From contig SECP01000001.1 of assembly GCA_004193285.1 (NCBI GenBank), forward strand, positions 248,001-312,000: a stretch of 64,000 nucleotides of DNA. The letters are read 5' to 3'. Below the pieces are notes generated by a model, which saw only the letters and a program-made list of their open reading frames with translations, was not told the DNA's origin and searched no databases. Shown here in pieces: positions 7,992 through 19,963 of this stretch (position 1 is the first letter of the stretch; each line of letters starts with the position of its first letter). This stretch comes from Myxococcales bacterium (GTDB lineage Bacteria > Myxococcota_A > Polyangia > Polyangiales > Polyangiaceae). Made by a program: the position numbers and the translations under genes.

Positions 7992-9730
7992 GCTGCCTCG
8001 CTGGGTGAAGCTTCGCGGAGCGCTCGCTGCACCAGCTCTGAAACGTGTTCGGCGGCGCCTGACAGCGCCACGATTCGAGTGCGATCTTTGCCGGGCTCGC
8101 GGCGGAGCTTGAGCTCGACGCCGCCGCTCTCGAGCGACTTTTTGCCGAGGGTGAGCCGCACCGGCATGCCCAGCAAGTCCGCGTCTTTGAGCTTCACGCC
8201 CGGCCGCTCGTCTCGGTCATCCACCAAGACCTCCACGCCGAGTTGCTCGAGCGCCCGCTCCAGCTCCAGCACCGCTTGCTGCACGTCAGCTTCGCGGCCC
8301 AGCTGTACCAAGTGCACGGCGTAGGGCGCCACCGCCGCCGGCCAAATCATGCCGTCGGCGTCATGGTGCTGCTCGAGGATGGTCGCGACCAAGCGCGAAA
8401 TGCCGATGCCGTAGCAGCCCATGACCAGCGGCTGCGGGGCGCCCTGCTCGTCCAGGTACGTGGCGCTCATCGCCTCCGAGTACCTGGTCCCGAGCAAGAA
8501 GACGTGACCCGCCTCGATGCCGCGGTACGTGCCGAGCGTCGCGCCACACTCGGGGCACAAGTCGCCATCTACCACGGTGCGGACGTCTGCCACTTCGCCC
8601 TCGAAGTCGCGGCCGTGCGCCACGTGCAGGAAGTGGTAGTCGGTTTCGTTCGCGCCCGTGACGCCGTCCGAGACGGTCGCGGCGTCACGGTCCACGACCA
8701 GCCTCCCCGTGAAGCCAACCGGCCCCGCGAAGCCGACGGCCGCGTTCGTGGCCGCCCGCACCTGTTCTGCGCTGGCGAGCTTTACCTCACTCACCCCCAG
8801 AGCGCGCGCGAGCTTCACTTCGCTGACTGCGTGATCGCCTCGCACGACCGCCATCACCAGCTGCTCCCCCGCCACGTACAGCAAGCTCTTCAGGAAGCTC
8901 GTCGCGGCGATGCCCGTAAACGCGGCGACGTCCGCGATCGAGCCTTGGCCTGGCGTGTGGAGCTTTTCGCGCGGGGCGAGCTCCGAGAGCGATGGACCTC
9001 GGCGCGGGTAGGGCGGCGTCGTCGCGACCTCGAGATTGGCGGCGTACGGGCATTGCAAGCAGGCCGCGAGCTCGTCCTCACCGCTCTGCACCAGGACCTG
9101 GAACTCTTCGCTCCGGGAGCCGCCCATCGAGCCCGCGTCGGCGGCAACGATGCGGAACTTCAACCCGAAGCGCGTGAAGATGCGCTCGTAGGCGGCGCGC
9201 ATGGCCGCGTAGCTCTCGCTCGCGTGCTGCTCGTCCACGTCGAAGGAATATGCGTCCTTCATGATGAACTCACGGCCGCGCAGAAGTCCCCCGCGAGGCC
9301 GCGGCTCATCGCGAAACTTCGTCTGCACCTGGTACAGGTTCTTGGGTAAGTCCCGGTAGCTGCGGATCTCGCGTCGGGCCAAATCGGTGATGAGCTCTTC
9401 GTGGGTCGGCCCCAGGTGGTAGTCGCCGCCCTTGCGATCTCGGAGGCGAAACAGCACGTCCCCGTACTCGTCCCATCGCCCCGTCTCCTGAAAGTACTCT
9501 GCAGGGAGCAGCGCGGGTAGGAGGACCTCGAGCGCGCCCGCGCGGTCCAACTCTTCGCGCACGATCGCCTCGATCTTGCGGAGCACGCGGAGGCCGAGCG
9601 GCAAGTACGAGTAGATGCCGGCGCCGACCTTGCGCGCGTAGCCGCCGCGAATCAGAAGCACGTGGCTCGCGCTGGTGGCCTCGGCGGGGGCCTCTTTCAG
9701 CGTCGGAATCAAGGCGCGCGCGTAACGCAT
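7988..9730 (-). CDS. proS: Prolyl-tRNA synthetase (bacterial type, with editing domain)
   Basis: Class II synthetase of about 580 residues, close to the 570-residue bacterial ProS. The N-terminal catalytic part begins MRYARALIPTLKEAP with the motif ASHVLLIRGGYARKVGAGIYSYLPLG. It is followed by GPTHEELIT (motif 2 region), the INS editing insertion (about residues 225-400), VMGCYGIGISRL, and a C-terminal anticodon-binding domain ending in LKLRREPG. Initiation at 9730 is chosen because the residues upstream of it do not resemble ProS. The divergent sulfite reductase gene starts 155 bp away, so the two share a promoter region. Confidence 0.96.
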   Translation of the reverse strand: MRYARALIPTLKEAPAEATSASHVLLIRGGYARKVGAGIYSYLPLGLRVLRKIEAIVREELDRAGALEVLLPALLPAEYFQETGRWDEYGDVLFRLRDRKGGDYHLGPTHEELITDLARREIRSYRDLPKNLYQVQTKFRDEPRPRGGLLRGREFIMKDAYSFDVDEQHASESYAAMRAAYERIFTRFGLKFRIVAADAGSMGGSRSEEFQVLVQSGEDELAACLQCPYAANLEVATTPPYPRRGPSLSELAPREKLHTPGQGSIADVAAFTGIAATSFLKSLLYVAGEQLVMAVVRGDHAVSEVKLARALGVSEVKLASAEQVRAATNAAVGFAGPVGFTGRLVVDRDAATVSDGVTGANETDYHFLHVAHGRDFEGEVADVRTVVDGDLCPECGATLGTYRGIEAGHVFLLGTRYSEAMSATYLDEQGAPQPLVMGCYGIGISRLVATILEQHHDADGMIWPAAVAPYAVHLVQLGREADVQQAVLELERALEQLGVEVLVDDRDERPGVKLKDADLLGMPVRLTLGKKSLESGGVELKLRREPGKDRTRIVALSGAAEHVSELVQRALREASPSEAA

Positions 9731-9884
9731 CGGCAGGAGGCGGGTCCTAGCATGAGCGCCTCGGAGACGCATAAAGTCTCGTGATTCTGGAGGCTTGAAG
9801 ACTTGCGCCGGCGCTGGGGCCGAGCCTCGAAAGGGCATTCCCCAGTTGTCGCACCGGAAAATGGGAGTATTGTCCCCAGCCCCG

Positions 9885-12155
<2,271 letters not shown>

Positions 12156-12164
12156 GAGCTCAAG

Positions 12165-12740
12165 ATGAAATCCGAGAAGCTTCAGATCAAATTCTTTGCC
12201 AAGCCGAACCCGCACTTCGACGTGGAGCTGCTGGTGCCGGTGTTTCAGCGCTTCATCCGAGAGTCGTCTTTCGATGAGCTCCTGATCGACGTGGTGGACT
12301 ACAAGCACGTCAAGCACGGCCCCGGCGTGGTCCTCATCGGGGACGCCAACGACTACTACTTGGACGAGGGCGAGGGTCGACCGGGCCTCTTGTTCAGCCG
12401 CAAGCGTCACGGAGCGGGCCCGGAAGGGCGGCTTCGTGAAGGTTTCGCGCGGGCGGTCAGGGCCTGCGCGCTGCTGGAGGCGGCGCCGGAATTTGGCGGC
12501 AACCTGGCCTTCGCCACGACTGAAGCGCTGATTCGCCTGCCGGATCGCCTGAACGCGCCCAACGACGACGCGACCTTCACCGAGGTCTCCGCGGAGCTGG
12601 GTGTCCTTTTGGACAAGCTGTACGGCGCCGGCAACTACTCGCTCGAGCGGGGTGCCCCCGCGCCCGAAGCTTTCTCGGTGCGCGTGAAGGCGACGAAGGC
12701 TCCCGCGGTCGCCGAGTTGCTTTCGGCTCTCGGCGGCTGA
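12165..12740 (+). CDS. Uncharacterised protein encoded with the siroheme reductase
   Basis: A 191-residue soluble protein with no signal peptide or cysteine cluster. It begins KLQIKFFAKPNP and has a conserved-looking VVLIGDANDYYLDEGEGR segment near residue 60. It lies 9 bp downstream of the reductase gene on the same strand, so it is almost certainly in one operon with it and may help assemble or regulate the enzyme. I do not recognise the family; the functional link rests on context only. Confidence 0.7.
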   Translation: MKSEKLQIKFFAKPNPHFDVELLVPVFQRFIRESSFDELLIDVVDYKHVKHGPGVVLIGDANDYYLDEGEGRPGLLFSRKRHGAGPEGRLREGFARAVRACALLEAAPEFGGNLAFATTEALIRLPDRLNAPNDDATFTEVSAELGVLLDKLYGAGNYSLERGAPAPEAFSVRVKATKAPAVAELLSALGG

Positions 12741-12911
12741 GCGCGAGCGGCGGCGGCCTCGCGAAATCGATCGCCCTAGTCATCTCGACGGGGCGCTCGC
12801 GCAGAGAACGGCTGCTTTCGAGCACTTGCGAGCACTTCGCGCCTTGGGGTCGGTCGGCCCCATCGGCGCGAATCGCATTTGCCGCTGAGTTCATGTTAGG
12901 CGTGGGAGGAC

Positions 12912-15900
12912 ATGCCAAGTTACGGGCTAAGGGCTTGGGGGGCCAAGCGCTGGTTTGCCGTGCGCGCGTGCGCGCTGCTAGTGACCGCGCTCTTCGCGCT
13001 CAGCTGCGGTGAGGGGGACGGCCGCAAGAAGGCCGTCGAGTGCCAGACCACGGACGATTGCAGCGCGAGCGACCTCGGAGTTTGCGACACCGTTGCTTGT
13101 GAAGACAACCGCTGCGTGCAGTCGTCGCTGCGGGATGGCGCCCGCTGCGACGACGCGGACCCGCTGACCGGCAACGACGCGTGCTCGAAGGGCGTATGCG
13201 CCGGCACCGCCAAGACCTGCGAAGACGAGCTGGGACCGTGTTTGAAGGCTGCTTACGATCCTGAAACGGACTCGTGTAGCCCCCAGCCGGTCGAGGATGG
13301 CGCGCCGTGCGATGACGACAACGCGTGCACGCAATCAGACAGCTGTAACGGCGGCGAATGCACCGGGGCCGAGCCGAAGACGTGCGAGGCCGCCGACGAT
13401 TGTCACGACGCCGGCGAATGCGACCCTGCGACCGGGGAGTGCTCGAGTGCGGCCAAGCAAGATGGAGAGCCGTGTGACGACAGCCAAGCGTGCACGACGA
13501 ACGACGTCTGCACGGAGGGCGCTTGCGGAGGCGAAGCGGTAGTGTGCGACGACGGGCTCGCCTGCTCCGGCGACCGCTGCGACGAAGCGAGCGGCGCCTG
13601 CGCGGCCGATACCAGCAACTGTAGCTGTGAGAAGGACGCCGATTGTCAGGACGGCAACGCCTGCAACGGCCTGGAGATTTGCGACCCGACCCAGAAGCTT
13701 TGCCGGTTGGGTACGGCCGTGGTGTGTCCGACCAGCGCGGACCCGTGCCTGCAGAACTCGTGCACGCCAGAAACGGGCGCCTGCGAACCGGAGCCGGTCA
13801 AAGACGGCGCGGCTTGCGACGACAGCAACGGCTGCACGGAGGTAGACACGTGTCAGGCCGGCCAATGTGAGGGCAGCGCCCCCGTCGTTTGTATGGCGCT
13901 CAGCCAGTGCCACCTCGCGGGGACGTGCGAACCGAGCACCGGCCAGTGCTCGAACCCCGAGAAGCCGAACAAGAGCGCTTGCAACGACGGCAACGCCTGC
14001 ACTCTGACCGATTCTTGCCAGGCGGGCTCGTGCCTCGGCAGCGCACCCACCGTGTGCGCGGCGACGGACCAATGTCACGACGCGGGGGCGTGCAACACCG
14101 CTACCGGCGTGTGCAGTAAGCCGAACAAGTCCAACGGGGTGAAGTGCAACGACGGCAACGCCTGCAGCAGCGGGGACGCTTGCCAAAACGGCGTGTGCTC
14201 GCCAACCAGCCAGGTGACGTGTACCGCCCTGAGCAGCTGCCACTCCGTGGGCACGTGCAACGCATCGACCGGCCTGTGCACGAACCCGCTGAAGGCGAAC
14301 GGGACCGCGTGCGACGACGGCAAGCTCTGCACCACCGCCGACAAATGCAGCGCGGGCGTGTGCGCGGGCACCGCGCAGGTGTGTAACGATGGCATCAGCT
14401 GCACCGTAGACAGCTGCTCGGAGCAGCTGGGCGGCTGCACCACGAGCTCCGCGGCGTGCGCTTGCCAAACCAGCGCGGACTGCAATGACGGCAACCCCTG
14501 CAACGGCATCGAGACCTGCAACCTGCAGACGCTGCAGTGCCAGGCCGGCACCGCCGTCAGCTGTACCGGGCTGAACGACGCGTGCAACGTGGGGACGTGC
14601 AGCGCCGCCACCGGTAAGTGTGAGGCGACGCCCAAGGCAAACGGGACGACCTGCGACGACGCTAACGCCTGCACCCAAGCTTCCAGCTGTCAGGCGGGCG
14701 TATGCCAGGGGCAAAGCCCGGTCGTGTGCGCCGCGAGCGACCAGTGCCACAGCGCCGGCACTTGCAATCCGAGCACGGGCGCGTGCACCAACCCGAGCAA
14801 GGCCAACGGCGCCGCCTGCAACGACGGCAACGCATGCACCAAGACGGACAGTTGCCAGAGCGGCGTGTGCTCCGGTAGCAGCGCGGTCGTGTGCGCGGCG
14901 AGCGACCAGTGCCACAGCGCCGGCACTTGCAATCCGAGCACCGGCGCGTGCTCGGAGCCGGCCAAGCCGAACGGCACCGCCTGCAGCGACGGCACGCTGT
15001 GCACGCAGACCGACACGTGTCAGGGCGGGACGTGCGTGGGAGCGAGCCCCGTGACTTGCGCCGCGAGTGACCAGTGCCACGGAGCAGGCAGCTGCGACAG
15101 CGCGACCGGCAAATGCAGTAACCCCGCCAAAGTCGACGGCACCGCCTGCGAGGACGGCTCGCTCTGTACGCAAAAGGACTCGTGTCAGGCGGGAACCTGC
15201 AAAGCGGGCGCCCCCGTGACTTGCACCGCGAGCGACCAATGCCACGGCGCCGGCACCTGCGACGGGGCGAGCGGCAAGTGCAGTAACCCGAACAAGGCGA
15301 ACGGCACCGCTTGCAACGACAGCAGCGCCTGCACGAAGACCGACACGTGCCAGGCCGGCGCGTGCGTCGGGGCTAGCCCGGTGACTTGCACCGCCAGCGA
15401 CCAGTGCCACGACGCAGGAACCTGTAACCCGTCCACCGGCGTTTGTAGTAGCCCGAACAAGGCCGACAGCACCCCTTGCGGGGACGGCAAGGCGTGCACG
15501 GGCGGGGACGTCTGCAAAGCCGGCGCGTGCGTGGGCGCCGCGGTGACGTGCGACGACAAGATCGCCTGCACCGCGGACAGCTGCGCCGAGCCGGGGGGCT
15601 GCTTCTTCGATCAGAGCAAGTGCGGCTGCGCCAAGGACGCGGACTGCAACGACGGAAACGCCTGCAACGGCGTGGAGAAGTGCAACCTTCAGACGCTGAG
15701 CTGCGTCGCCGGCACCGCGGTGAGCTGCGCCAGCCTGGACGACGCGTGCAATGTCGGAACCTGCGACGGAAAGACCGGCGCCTGCTCGGCGGTGCCGCGC
15801 AAAGACGGCACGGCCTGCGACGACGGCAACGCTTGCACGAAGACGGACGGCTGCGCGGCGGGCAAATGCGCCGGCACGAACGCGGTGACGTGTACGGCCA

Positions 15901-18212
15901 GTGACCCATGCCACAGCGTGGGCGTGTGCGACACGAAGACGGGCGCCTGCTCTAGCCCCAGCAAGCCAGACGGCGCCGCCTGCAACGACGGGAACCCGTG
16001 CACGCAGGCGGACAGCTGCCAGGCCGGCGCGTGCGTCGGCGCGAGCCCGGTATCGTGCGCGCCGAGCGACCAGTGCCACACCGCCGGCACGTGCGACTCC
16101 AAGACGGGGCAGTGCTCGAACCCCATCAAGACCGGCGCCTGCGACGACGGTGACAAGTGCACGCAGACGGACACGTGCCAAAACGGCGCGTGCGTGGGCG
16201 GCAACCCGAAGGTGTGCACCGCGAGCGACCAGTGCCACGAAGTCGGGGCGTGCGTGAAGGCGACCGGGGTGTGCTCGAATCCGAGCAAGGCGGACGGCAC
16301 GCTGTGCGACGACGGCAATCAGTGCACCCAGAGCGACGCTTGCCAAACCGGCAGCTGCGCCGGCACCAAGCCGGTCGTTTGCCAGCCGCTGGGCGCTTGC
16401 TTCTCGGCCGGCACCTGCGACGTCAAGACCGGTATCTGCTCGAACCCGCCGGCGGGGGCCGGCACCTCGTGCACGGACGGCAACGCCTGCACGACCGGAG
16501 AAACGTGCGACGGCAAGGGCGCTTGCAACGGCGGCGGCGCGGTGATCTGCACGCCCGCGAGCGTCTGCAAGACCGCCAGCTGCAACGCGTCGAGCGGCTG
16601 CCAATCCGGTAACCAGCCCAATGGCACGCCTTGCAACGACGGCAGCCAGTGCACGCAGACGGACTCGTGCAGCAACGGAGCGTGCACGGGCGGGGACAAG
16701 CTCTTGAACGGCCGAGGCGATTGGGCAGACGACCCCGGCAGTCGCGCCGGCGGTCCAACCAGCGTGGATCTGTTCACGGACAAGGCGGGCCGCGCTCACG
16801 TGGTCGGCACCTACCTTGCTACCGTCGCTTTCAACGACAAGGAAGACCCCAAGACCGCCACGAACTTGGCGCTGCCGCAGACGCAGACCGTTGGTATCTA
16901 CTGGGCGGTCTACAGCGAAGCGGGCGTGGTGCTCAACGTCGCCAACCTGGGCGGCTTGGATTTGAAGGGCGGCACGCTCACGGTGGCGGATGCGGCGATC
17001 GCGCCGGACGGCACGTTCACGCTGCTCGGTACCCTGCGCGGCAACGGCATGTTCGGGCTGGACGGCAAGACCCAGGACGTGACCGCTTCGCAGCCGCGCG
17101 TGTTCGTCGCCAAGTACTCCGCGAGCGGCAATTTGAGCTGGCTCGCGCTGTTCGCGCCCAGCGCGGAGGCCGGCTACACCGCGGACTCGGTGTCGATGTA
17201 CGACGACGGCGCAGTCGTTGCCATCGGCACCGTCACGGCCTCGATAACGTTCAGCGACGTCAACGGCAAGCCGTTCGCATCGACGCAGAAGCCTGGAGTG
17301 TGGGCGGCGCGGTTGGACGCGGACGGAGTGGGAGCTTGGGGGCAGACCGTCGTGACCGGCGGTAGCTCGCTGCTAGCGACGGCGGTGGCGACGCACGAGA
17401 GGGGCGATGACGGCGCTTCTTTGACCGGCGGCTTCGCGGGCGAGGCCGCGCTGGGGCCGAATGGCGAGATCAAAGTGAGCACCTCCGTGGCCGAGCGCCC
17501 GCGCGACATCTGGTACCAGAAGCTGGACGCCAAAGGCGCGATCCGTTTCGGCGGCCGCGTGGGCGGTCCCGGTGCGGCGGACGTGCCGGGCGACGTCGCT
17601 CGAATCAAGGGCGGCGGCGCACTGCTGCTGGCCAACACCTCGGGTCCTTCGCCCACCGCGAGCGACGCGAAGAGTACCCAGCAGCTGCACGCGGCCCCGA
17701 GCGGCCTCCAGGCTCACCTGCTCGTCATCGACCCGGAAGGCACGATGCAGGGGGACGCGCTGGTGACGAACAAAGAAACGGGCGCCTCGCAGGGCTACCG
17801 GCTGGAGCTGGACTCGAGCGGCTACTACGCGGTCGCGGGCAGATTCGCCGGCTCTACCAGCTTCTGGAGCAAGGTAGGCTTCGGCGCGGGGGCGCCCAGC
17901 ACGGGCGCGGACTTCGCGGTGAAGAGCGCCCTCGCGACGCCGGGAGCGAGCACCCTGTTCGTCGCGCGCGTGGACGCCAAGTCCGTGTTCGGCTGGGCCG
18001 TGCAGGCGGGTGGTGACGGCAGCGGTATGGCCACCGCGCCGTGGGACATCGTGCTCGCGGCGCATCCTTCTCACTCGACCACGGTGGCGGGCCTGTTCAA
18101 CAGCACCGCCATCTTCGGCGATCAGGTGACGGAGACGCTGCAGGCCATAGGCACCAGCAACGCTTTCGTGGTGCACCTGAACTCCGAGGCCGAGTACGAC
18201 TACTGCAAGTAG
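12912..18212 (+). CDS. Giant cysteine-rich repeat lipoprotein with C-terminal propeller-like domain
   Basis: A 1766-residue predicted outer-surface lipoprotein. The signal peptide ends in a lipobox (LFALSC, Cys near residue 32). Residues about 45-1260 are roughly twenty cysteine-rich modules. The dominant module is 55 residues: ASDQCHxAGTCNxxTGxC, then SNPxKxNGxxCNDG, then NACTxTDSCQAGxCxG. Interspersed are CTDC-like units (DDKIACTADSC) and a longer unit (CNDGNACNGVEKCNLQT) that recurs about every 10 repeats, suggesting a higher-order duplication. Residues about 1270-1766 lack cysteines until the final YDYCK and read as repeated beta strands (GTFTLLGTLRG, DDGAVVAIGTVT), similar to SBBP-type beta-propellers of myxobacteria. 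The stop overlaps the convergent MOSC gene by 13 bp. A surface adhesin or stalk role is inferred. Confidence 0.85.
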   Translation: MPSYGLRAWGAKRWFAVRACALLVTALFALSCGEGDGRKKAVECQTTDDCSASDLGVCDTVACEDNRCVQSSLRDGARCDDADPLTGNDACSKGVCAGTAKTCEDELGPCLKAAYDPETDSCSPQPVEDGAPCDDDNACTQSDSCNGGECTGAEPKTCEAADDCHDAGECDPATGECSSAAKQDGEPCDDSQACTTNDVCTEGACGGEAVVCDDGLACSGDRCDEASGACAADTSNCSCEKDADCQDGNACNGLEICDPTQKLCRLGTAVVCPTSADPCLQNSCTPETGACEPEPVKDGAACDDSNGCTEVDTCQAGQCEGSAPVVCMALSQCHLAGTCEPSTGQCSNPEKPNKSACNDGNACTLTDSCQAGSCLGSAPTVCAATDQCHDAGACNTATGVCSKPNKSNGVKCNDGNACSSGDACQNGVCSPTSQVTCTALSSCHSVGTCNASTGLCTNPLKANGTACDDGKLCTTADKCSAGVCAGTAQVCNDGISCTVDSCSEQLGGCTTSSAACACQTSADCNDGNPCNGIETCNLQTLQCQAGTAVSCTGLNDACNVGTCSAATGKCEATPKANGTTCDDANACTQASSCQAGVCQGQSPVVCAASDQCHSAGTCNPSTGACTNPSKANGAACNDGNACTKTDSCQSGVCSGSSAVVCAASDQCHSAGTCNPSTGACSEPAKPNGTACSDGTLCTQTDTCQGGTCVGASPVTCAASDQCHGAGSCDSATGKCSNPAKVDGTACEDGSLCTQKDSCQAGTCKAGAPVTCTASDQCHGAGTCDGASGKCSNPNKANGTACNDSSACTKTDTCQAGACVGASPVTCTASDQCHDAGTCNPSTGVCSSPNKADSTPCGDGKACTGGDVCKAGACVGAAVTCDDKIACTADSCAEPGGCFFDQSKCGCAKDADCNDGNACNGVEKCNLQTLSCVAGTAVSCASLDDACNVGTCDGKTGACSAVPRKDGTACDDGNACTKTDGCAAGKCAGTNAVTCTASDPCHSVGVCDTKTGACSSPSKPDGAACNDGNPCTQADSCQAGACVGASPVSCAPSDQCHTAGTCDSKTGQCSNPIKTGACDDGDKCTQTDTCQNGACVGGNPKVCTASDQCHEVGACVKATGVCSNPSKADGTLCDDGNQCTQSDACQTGSCAGTKPVVCQPLGACFSAGTCDVKTGICSNPPAGAGTSCTDGNACTTGETCDGKGACNGGGAVICTPASVCKTASCNASSGCQSGNQPNGTPCNDGSQCTQTDSCSNGACTGGDKLLNGRGDWADDPGSRAGGPTSVDLFTDKAGRAHVVGTYLATVAFNDKEDPKTATNLALPQTQTVGIYWAVYSEAGVVLNVANLGGLDLKGGTLTVADAAIAPDGTFTLLGTLRGNGMFGLDGKTQDVTASQPRVFVAKYSASGNLSWLALFAPSAEAGYTADSVSMYDDGAVVAIGTVTASITFSDVNGKPFASTQKPGVWAARLDADGVGAWGQTVVTGGSSLLATAVATHERGDDGASLTGGFAGEAALGPNGEIKVSTSVAERPRDIWYQKLDAKGAIRFGGRVGGPGAADVPGDVARIKGGGALLLANTSGPSPTASDAKSTQQLHAAPSGLQAHLLVIDPEGTMQGDALVTNKETGASQGYRLELDSSGYYAVAGRFAGSTSFWSKVGFGAGAPSTGADFAVKSALATPGASTLFVARVDAKSVFGWAVQAGGDGSGMATAPWDIVLAAHPSHSTTVAGLFNSTAIFGDQVTETLQAIGTSNAFVVHLNSEAEYDYCK
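13390..16700 (+). repeat. 165-bp tandem coding repeats within the giant lipoprotein gene
   Basis: The 55-residue modules give a 165-bp DNA period. Adjacent copies can be nearly identical: GTCGTGTGCG...GCGCGTGC at 14721-14786 recurs at 14886-14951 with two differences. Copy number could change by slippage or recombination. Confidence 0.85.
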
Positions 18213-18991
18213 ACTTCGTCACCCAGGCGGAGAGTGCCAGGGCCGTCGTGGATGAGGTTCATGCCGAACCACACTTTTCCCTCGCGCAATCGGTACTTGG
18301 CGAGGGTGCGGAGGGGCTCTTTACCTCCTTCGCCGGTCTCCGGGTCTAGCGTGGTGATCACGCAGCGCTCGCAGCGCTTGACCCCACGGAACGAAACCTC
18401 CCCGATCCGCAGGCTCGTAAAAGTGTCCTCCGCGTAAGGGTCACAGCCGGAAACCACGAGGTTCGGTCGAAACCGCTGCATTTCCAGCGGGCGCTCCAGC
18501 CGACTATTCAGCTCTTGGAGCGACGCTTCCGAGATGAGCAGCAGCGGGTAGCCGTCTGCAAAGCTCACGATGTCCTCCGGCCGCGCGCGCTTGGGGCTGA
18601 CCGCCCGTCGCTCGCTGTCCGGCATGTACAGCAGACTGACCTCCGCCTGCAGGAATTCCGAGAACCAGCGGCTGCCCTCCGGTTCGCGCAGCGCGCGCCC
18701 TTCGCTCTCCCAGACGCGGTAGGGCCGCGGCTCGAGCCCGACGCCTTCGAGCTCTCGCGGCAAGCCGAGGGGGGCGGCGCCGGGCGCGGTGGCGCGCAGC
18801 CGCTCGCCCTCGAAGGCGACTTTGACCTGGCACAGGCGCGGCTCTTCGCGCTGGCTGACGAACCTACCCGTTCGGTCCACGAGCATGTAGCGGCGGTCCG
18901 ACGCGAGCCCGCGCTCGGCCACCTCGCTCTCCGTGAGCGAGATGCCTCCGCAAGACTTGATCGGGTAAACGAAGATGCCGGAGAGCCGCAC
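18200..18991 (-). CDS. MOSC domain protein (YcbX/mARC-like)
   Basis: The N-terminal half (MRLSGIFVYPIKSCGG) is a MOSC N-terminal beta-barrel. The C-terminal half is a MOSC domain with RFRPNLVVSGC and the conserved GVKRCERCVITTLDPETG, where the second Cys of CERC is the expected molybdenum-cofactor sulfur ligand. Length (263 residues) fits the YcbX group without its ferredoxin domain. Such proteins bind molybdenum cofactor and reduce N-hydroxylated compounds or handle sulfur transfer. The start codon is GTG. It converges on the giant lipoprotein gene, with a 13-bp overlap of the coding ends. Confidence 0.9.
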   Translation of the reverse strand: MRLSGIFVYPIKSCGGISLTESEVAERGLASDRRYMLVDRTGRFVSQREEPRLCQVKVAFEGERLRATAPGAAPLGLPRELEGVGLEPRPYRVWESEGRALREPEGSRWFSEFLQAEVSLLYMPDSERRAVSPKRARPEDIVSFADGYPLLLISEASLQELNSRLERPLEMQRFRPNLVVSGCDPYAEDTFTSLRIGEVSFRGVKRCERCVITTLDPETGEGGKEPLRTLAKYRLREGKVWFGMNLIHDGPGTLRLGDEVYLQ

Positions 18992-19006
18992 CCGACGACT
19001 ATACGC

Positions 19007-19963
19007 TCAATCCCGCGCGCTTTGCCGGACGCGATCCAGCGTCATGGCGACCACGATGATGGCGCCGGTCAGGATTTCTTGGATCCAATTGGGCATCCCC
19101 AGGTGGGTGCAACCGGCCTTGATCACGGTGAGCAAGAGCGCGCCAATCAAGGTGCCGGCGACGGAGCCTTGCCCGCCCGAGAGCGAGCCGCCGCCGATGA
19201 CGACGGCTGCGATCGCCTCCAGCTCCAGACCCACCGAATCGGTCGGATCGCCGACAGTCAACGTAGAAAACTCCAAGACTCCGGCGACGCCAGCCAGGAG
19301 GCCGCCCAGCGCGTAAATGGCGAGCCTGACCCGCGTTACGGGCACGCCGCACAAGCGCGCGGTGTGCTCGTTCGAGCCGACCGCGACCGCGTGACGCCCG
19401 AGCTTCGTGTAGCCGAGTAGGAGCGCGCACAGCACCGCGGCCAGGAGCGCGATCCAAACGCCGTGGGGAACCATTCGCTCGCCAGGGATGACCGCCATCC
19501 ACTCGTCGATGCCGCGCGCAGGCGCGTCGATCTTCTGCTCGTCCGCTAACCCTTTGGCGATGCCGCGCAGCGCGCTCATGGTGCCGAGGGTGGCGATGAA
19601 CGGCGCTATCCGTAGCCCGACGACGAGCAGCCCGTTGCATGCCCCGGCGGCCGCCCCGAGGGCGAGCGAGGTGAGCACGGTTGCGCCAGGACCCATGCCG
19701 CTCTGCAAGCACTTGGCGGCCACGACCGTCGTGAGCGCTACCGTCGAGCCGACCGATAGATCGATGCCGCCGTGCACGATGATGAGCGCCATCCCGATCG
19801 CGGCGATGGAGACCACCACGGTTTGGCGCAGCATGGTGACGAGGTTCAGGGTGCGCAGGAAAGTATCCGGCGTGAGCGCCGCGAACAGCGCGTAGACCAC
19901 CGCCAGGGCCACGAGCGGGCCGAACCACGGCGTTTTTAGCCACTTGCTGAACGTTTTGGTCAT
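19007..19963 (-). CDS. Sugar ABC transporter permease (RbsC family)
   Basis: A 318-residue inner-membrane permease with about eight to ten hydrophobic segments. It carries the family signature ALGGLLAGVAGVLEFS and AAVVIGGGSLSGGQGS near the C-terminus, typical of ribose/xylose-type permeases. Its start overlaps the ATPase gene stop (ATGA at 19960-19963). It is the last gene of the transporter operon. Substrate is not evident because no catabolic enzyme is adjacent. Confidence 0.93.
   Translation of the reverse strand: MTKTFSKWLKTPWFGPLVALAVVYALFAALTPDTFLRTLNLVTMLRQTVVVSIAAIGMALIIVHGGIDLSVGSTVALTTVVAAKCLQSGMGPGATVLTSLALGAAAGACNGLLVVGLRIAPFIATLGTMSALRGIAKGLADEQKIDAPARGIDEWMAVIPGERMVPHGVWIALLAAVLCALLLGYTKLGRHAVAVGSNEHTARLCGVPVTRVRLAIYALGGLLAGVAGVLEFSTLTVGDPTDSVGLELEAIAAVVIGGGSLSGGQGSVAGTLIGALLLTVIKAGCTHLGMPNWIQEILTGAIIVVAMTLDRVRQSARD

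Noticed and set aside
13335-16799. A 1154-codon open frame antisense to the giant repeat lipoprotein
   Set aside because: Its apparent repeats mirror the 165-bp units of the real gene, and the sequence is Ala/Arg/Val low complexity without any domain.
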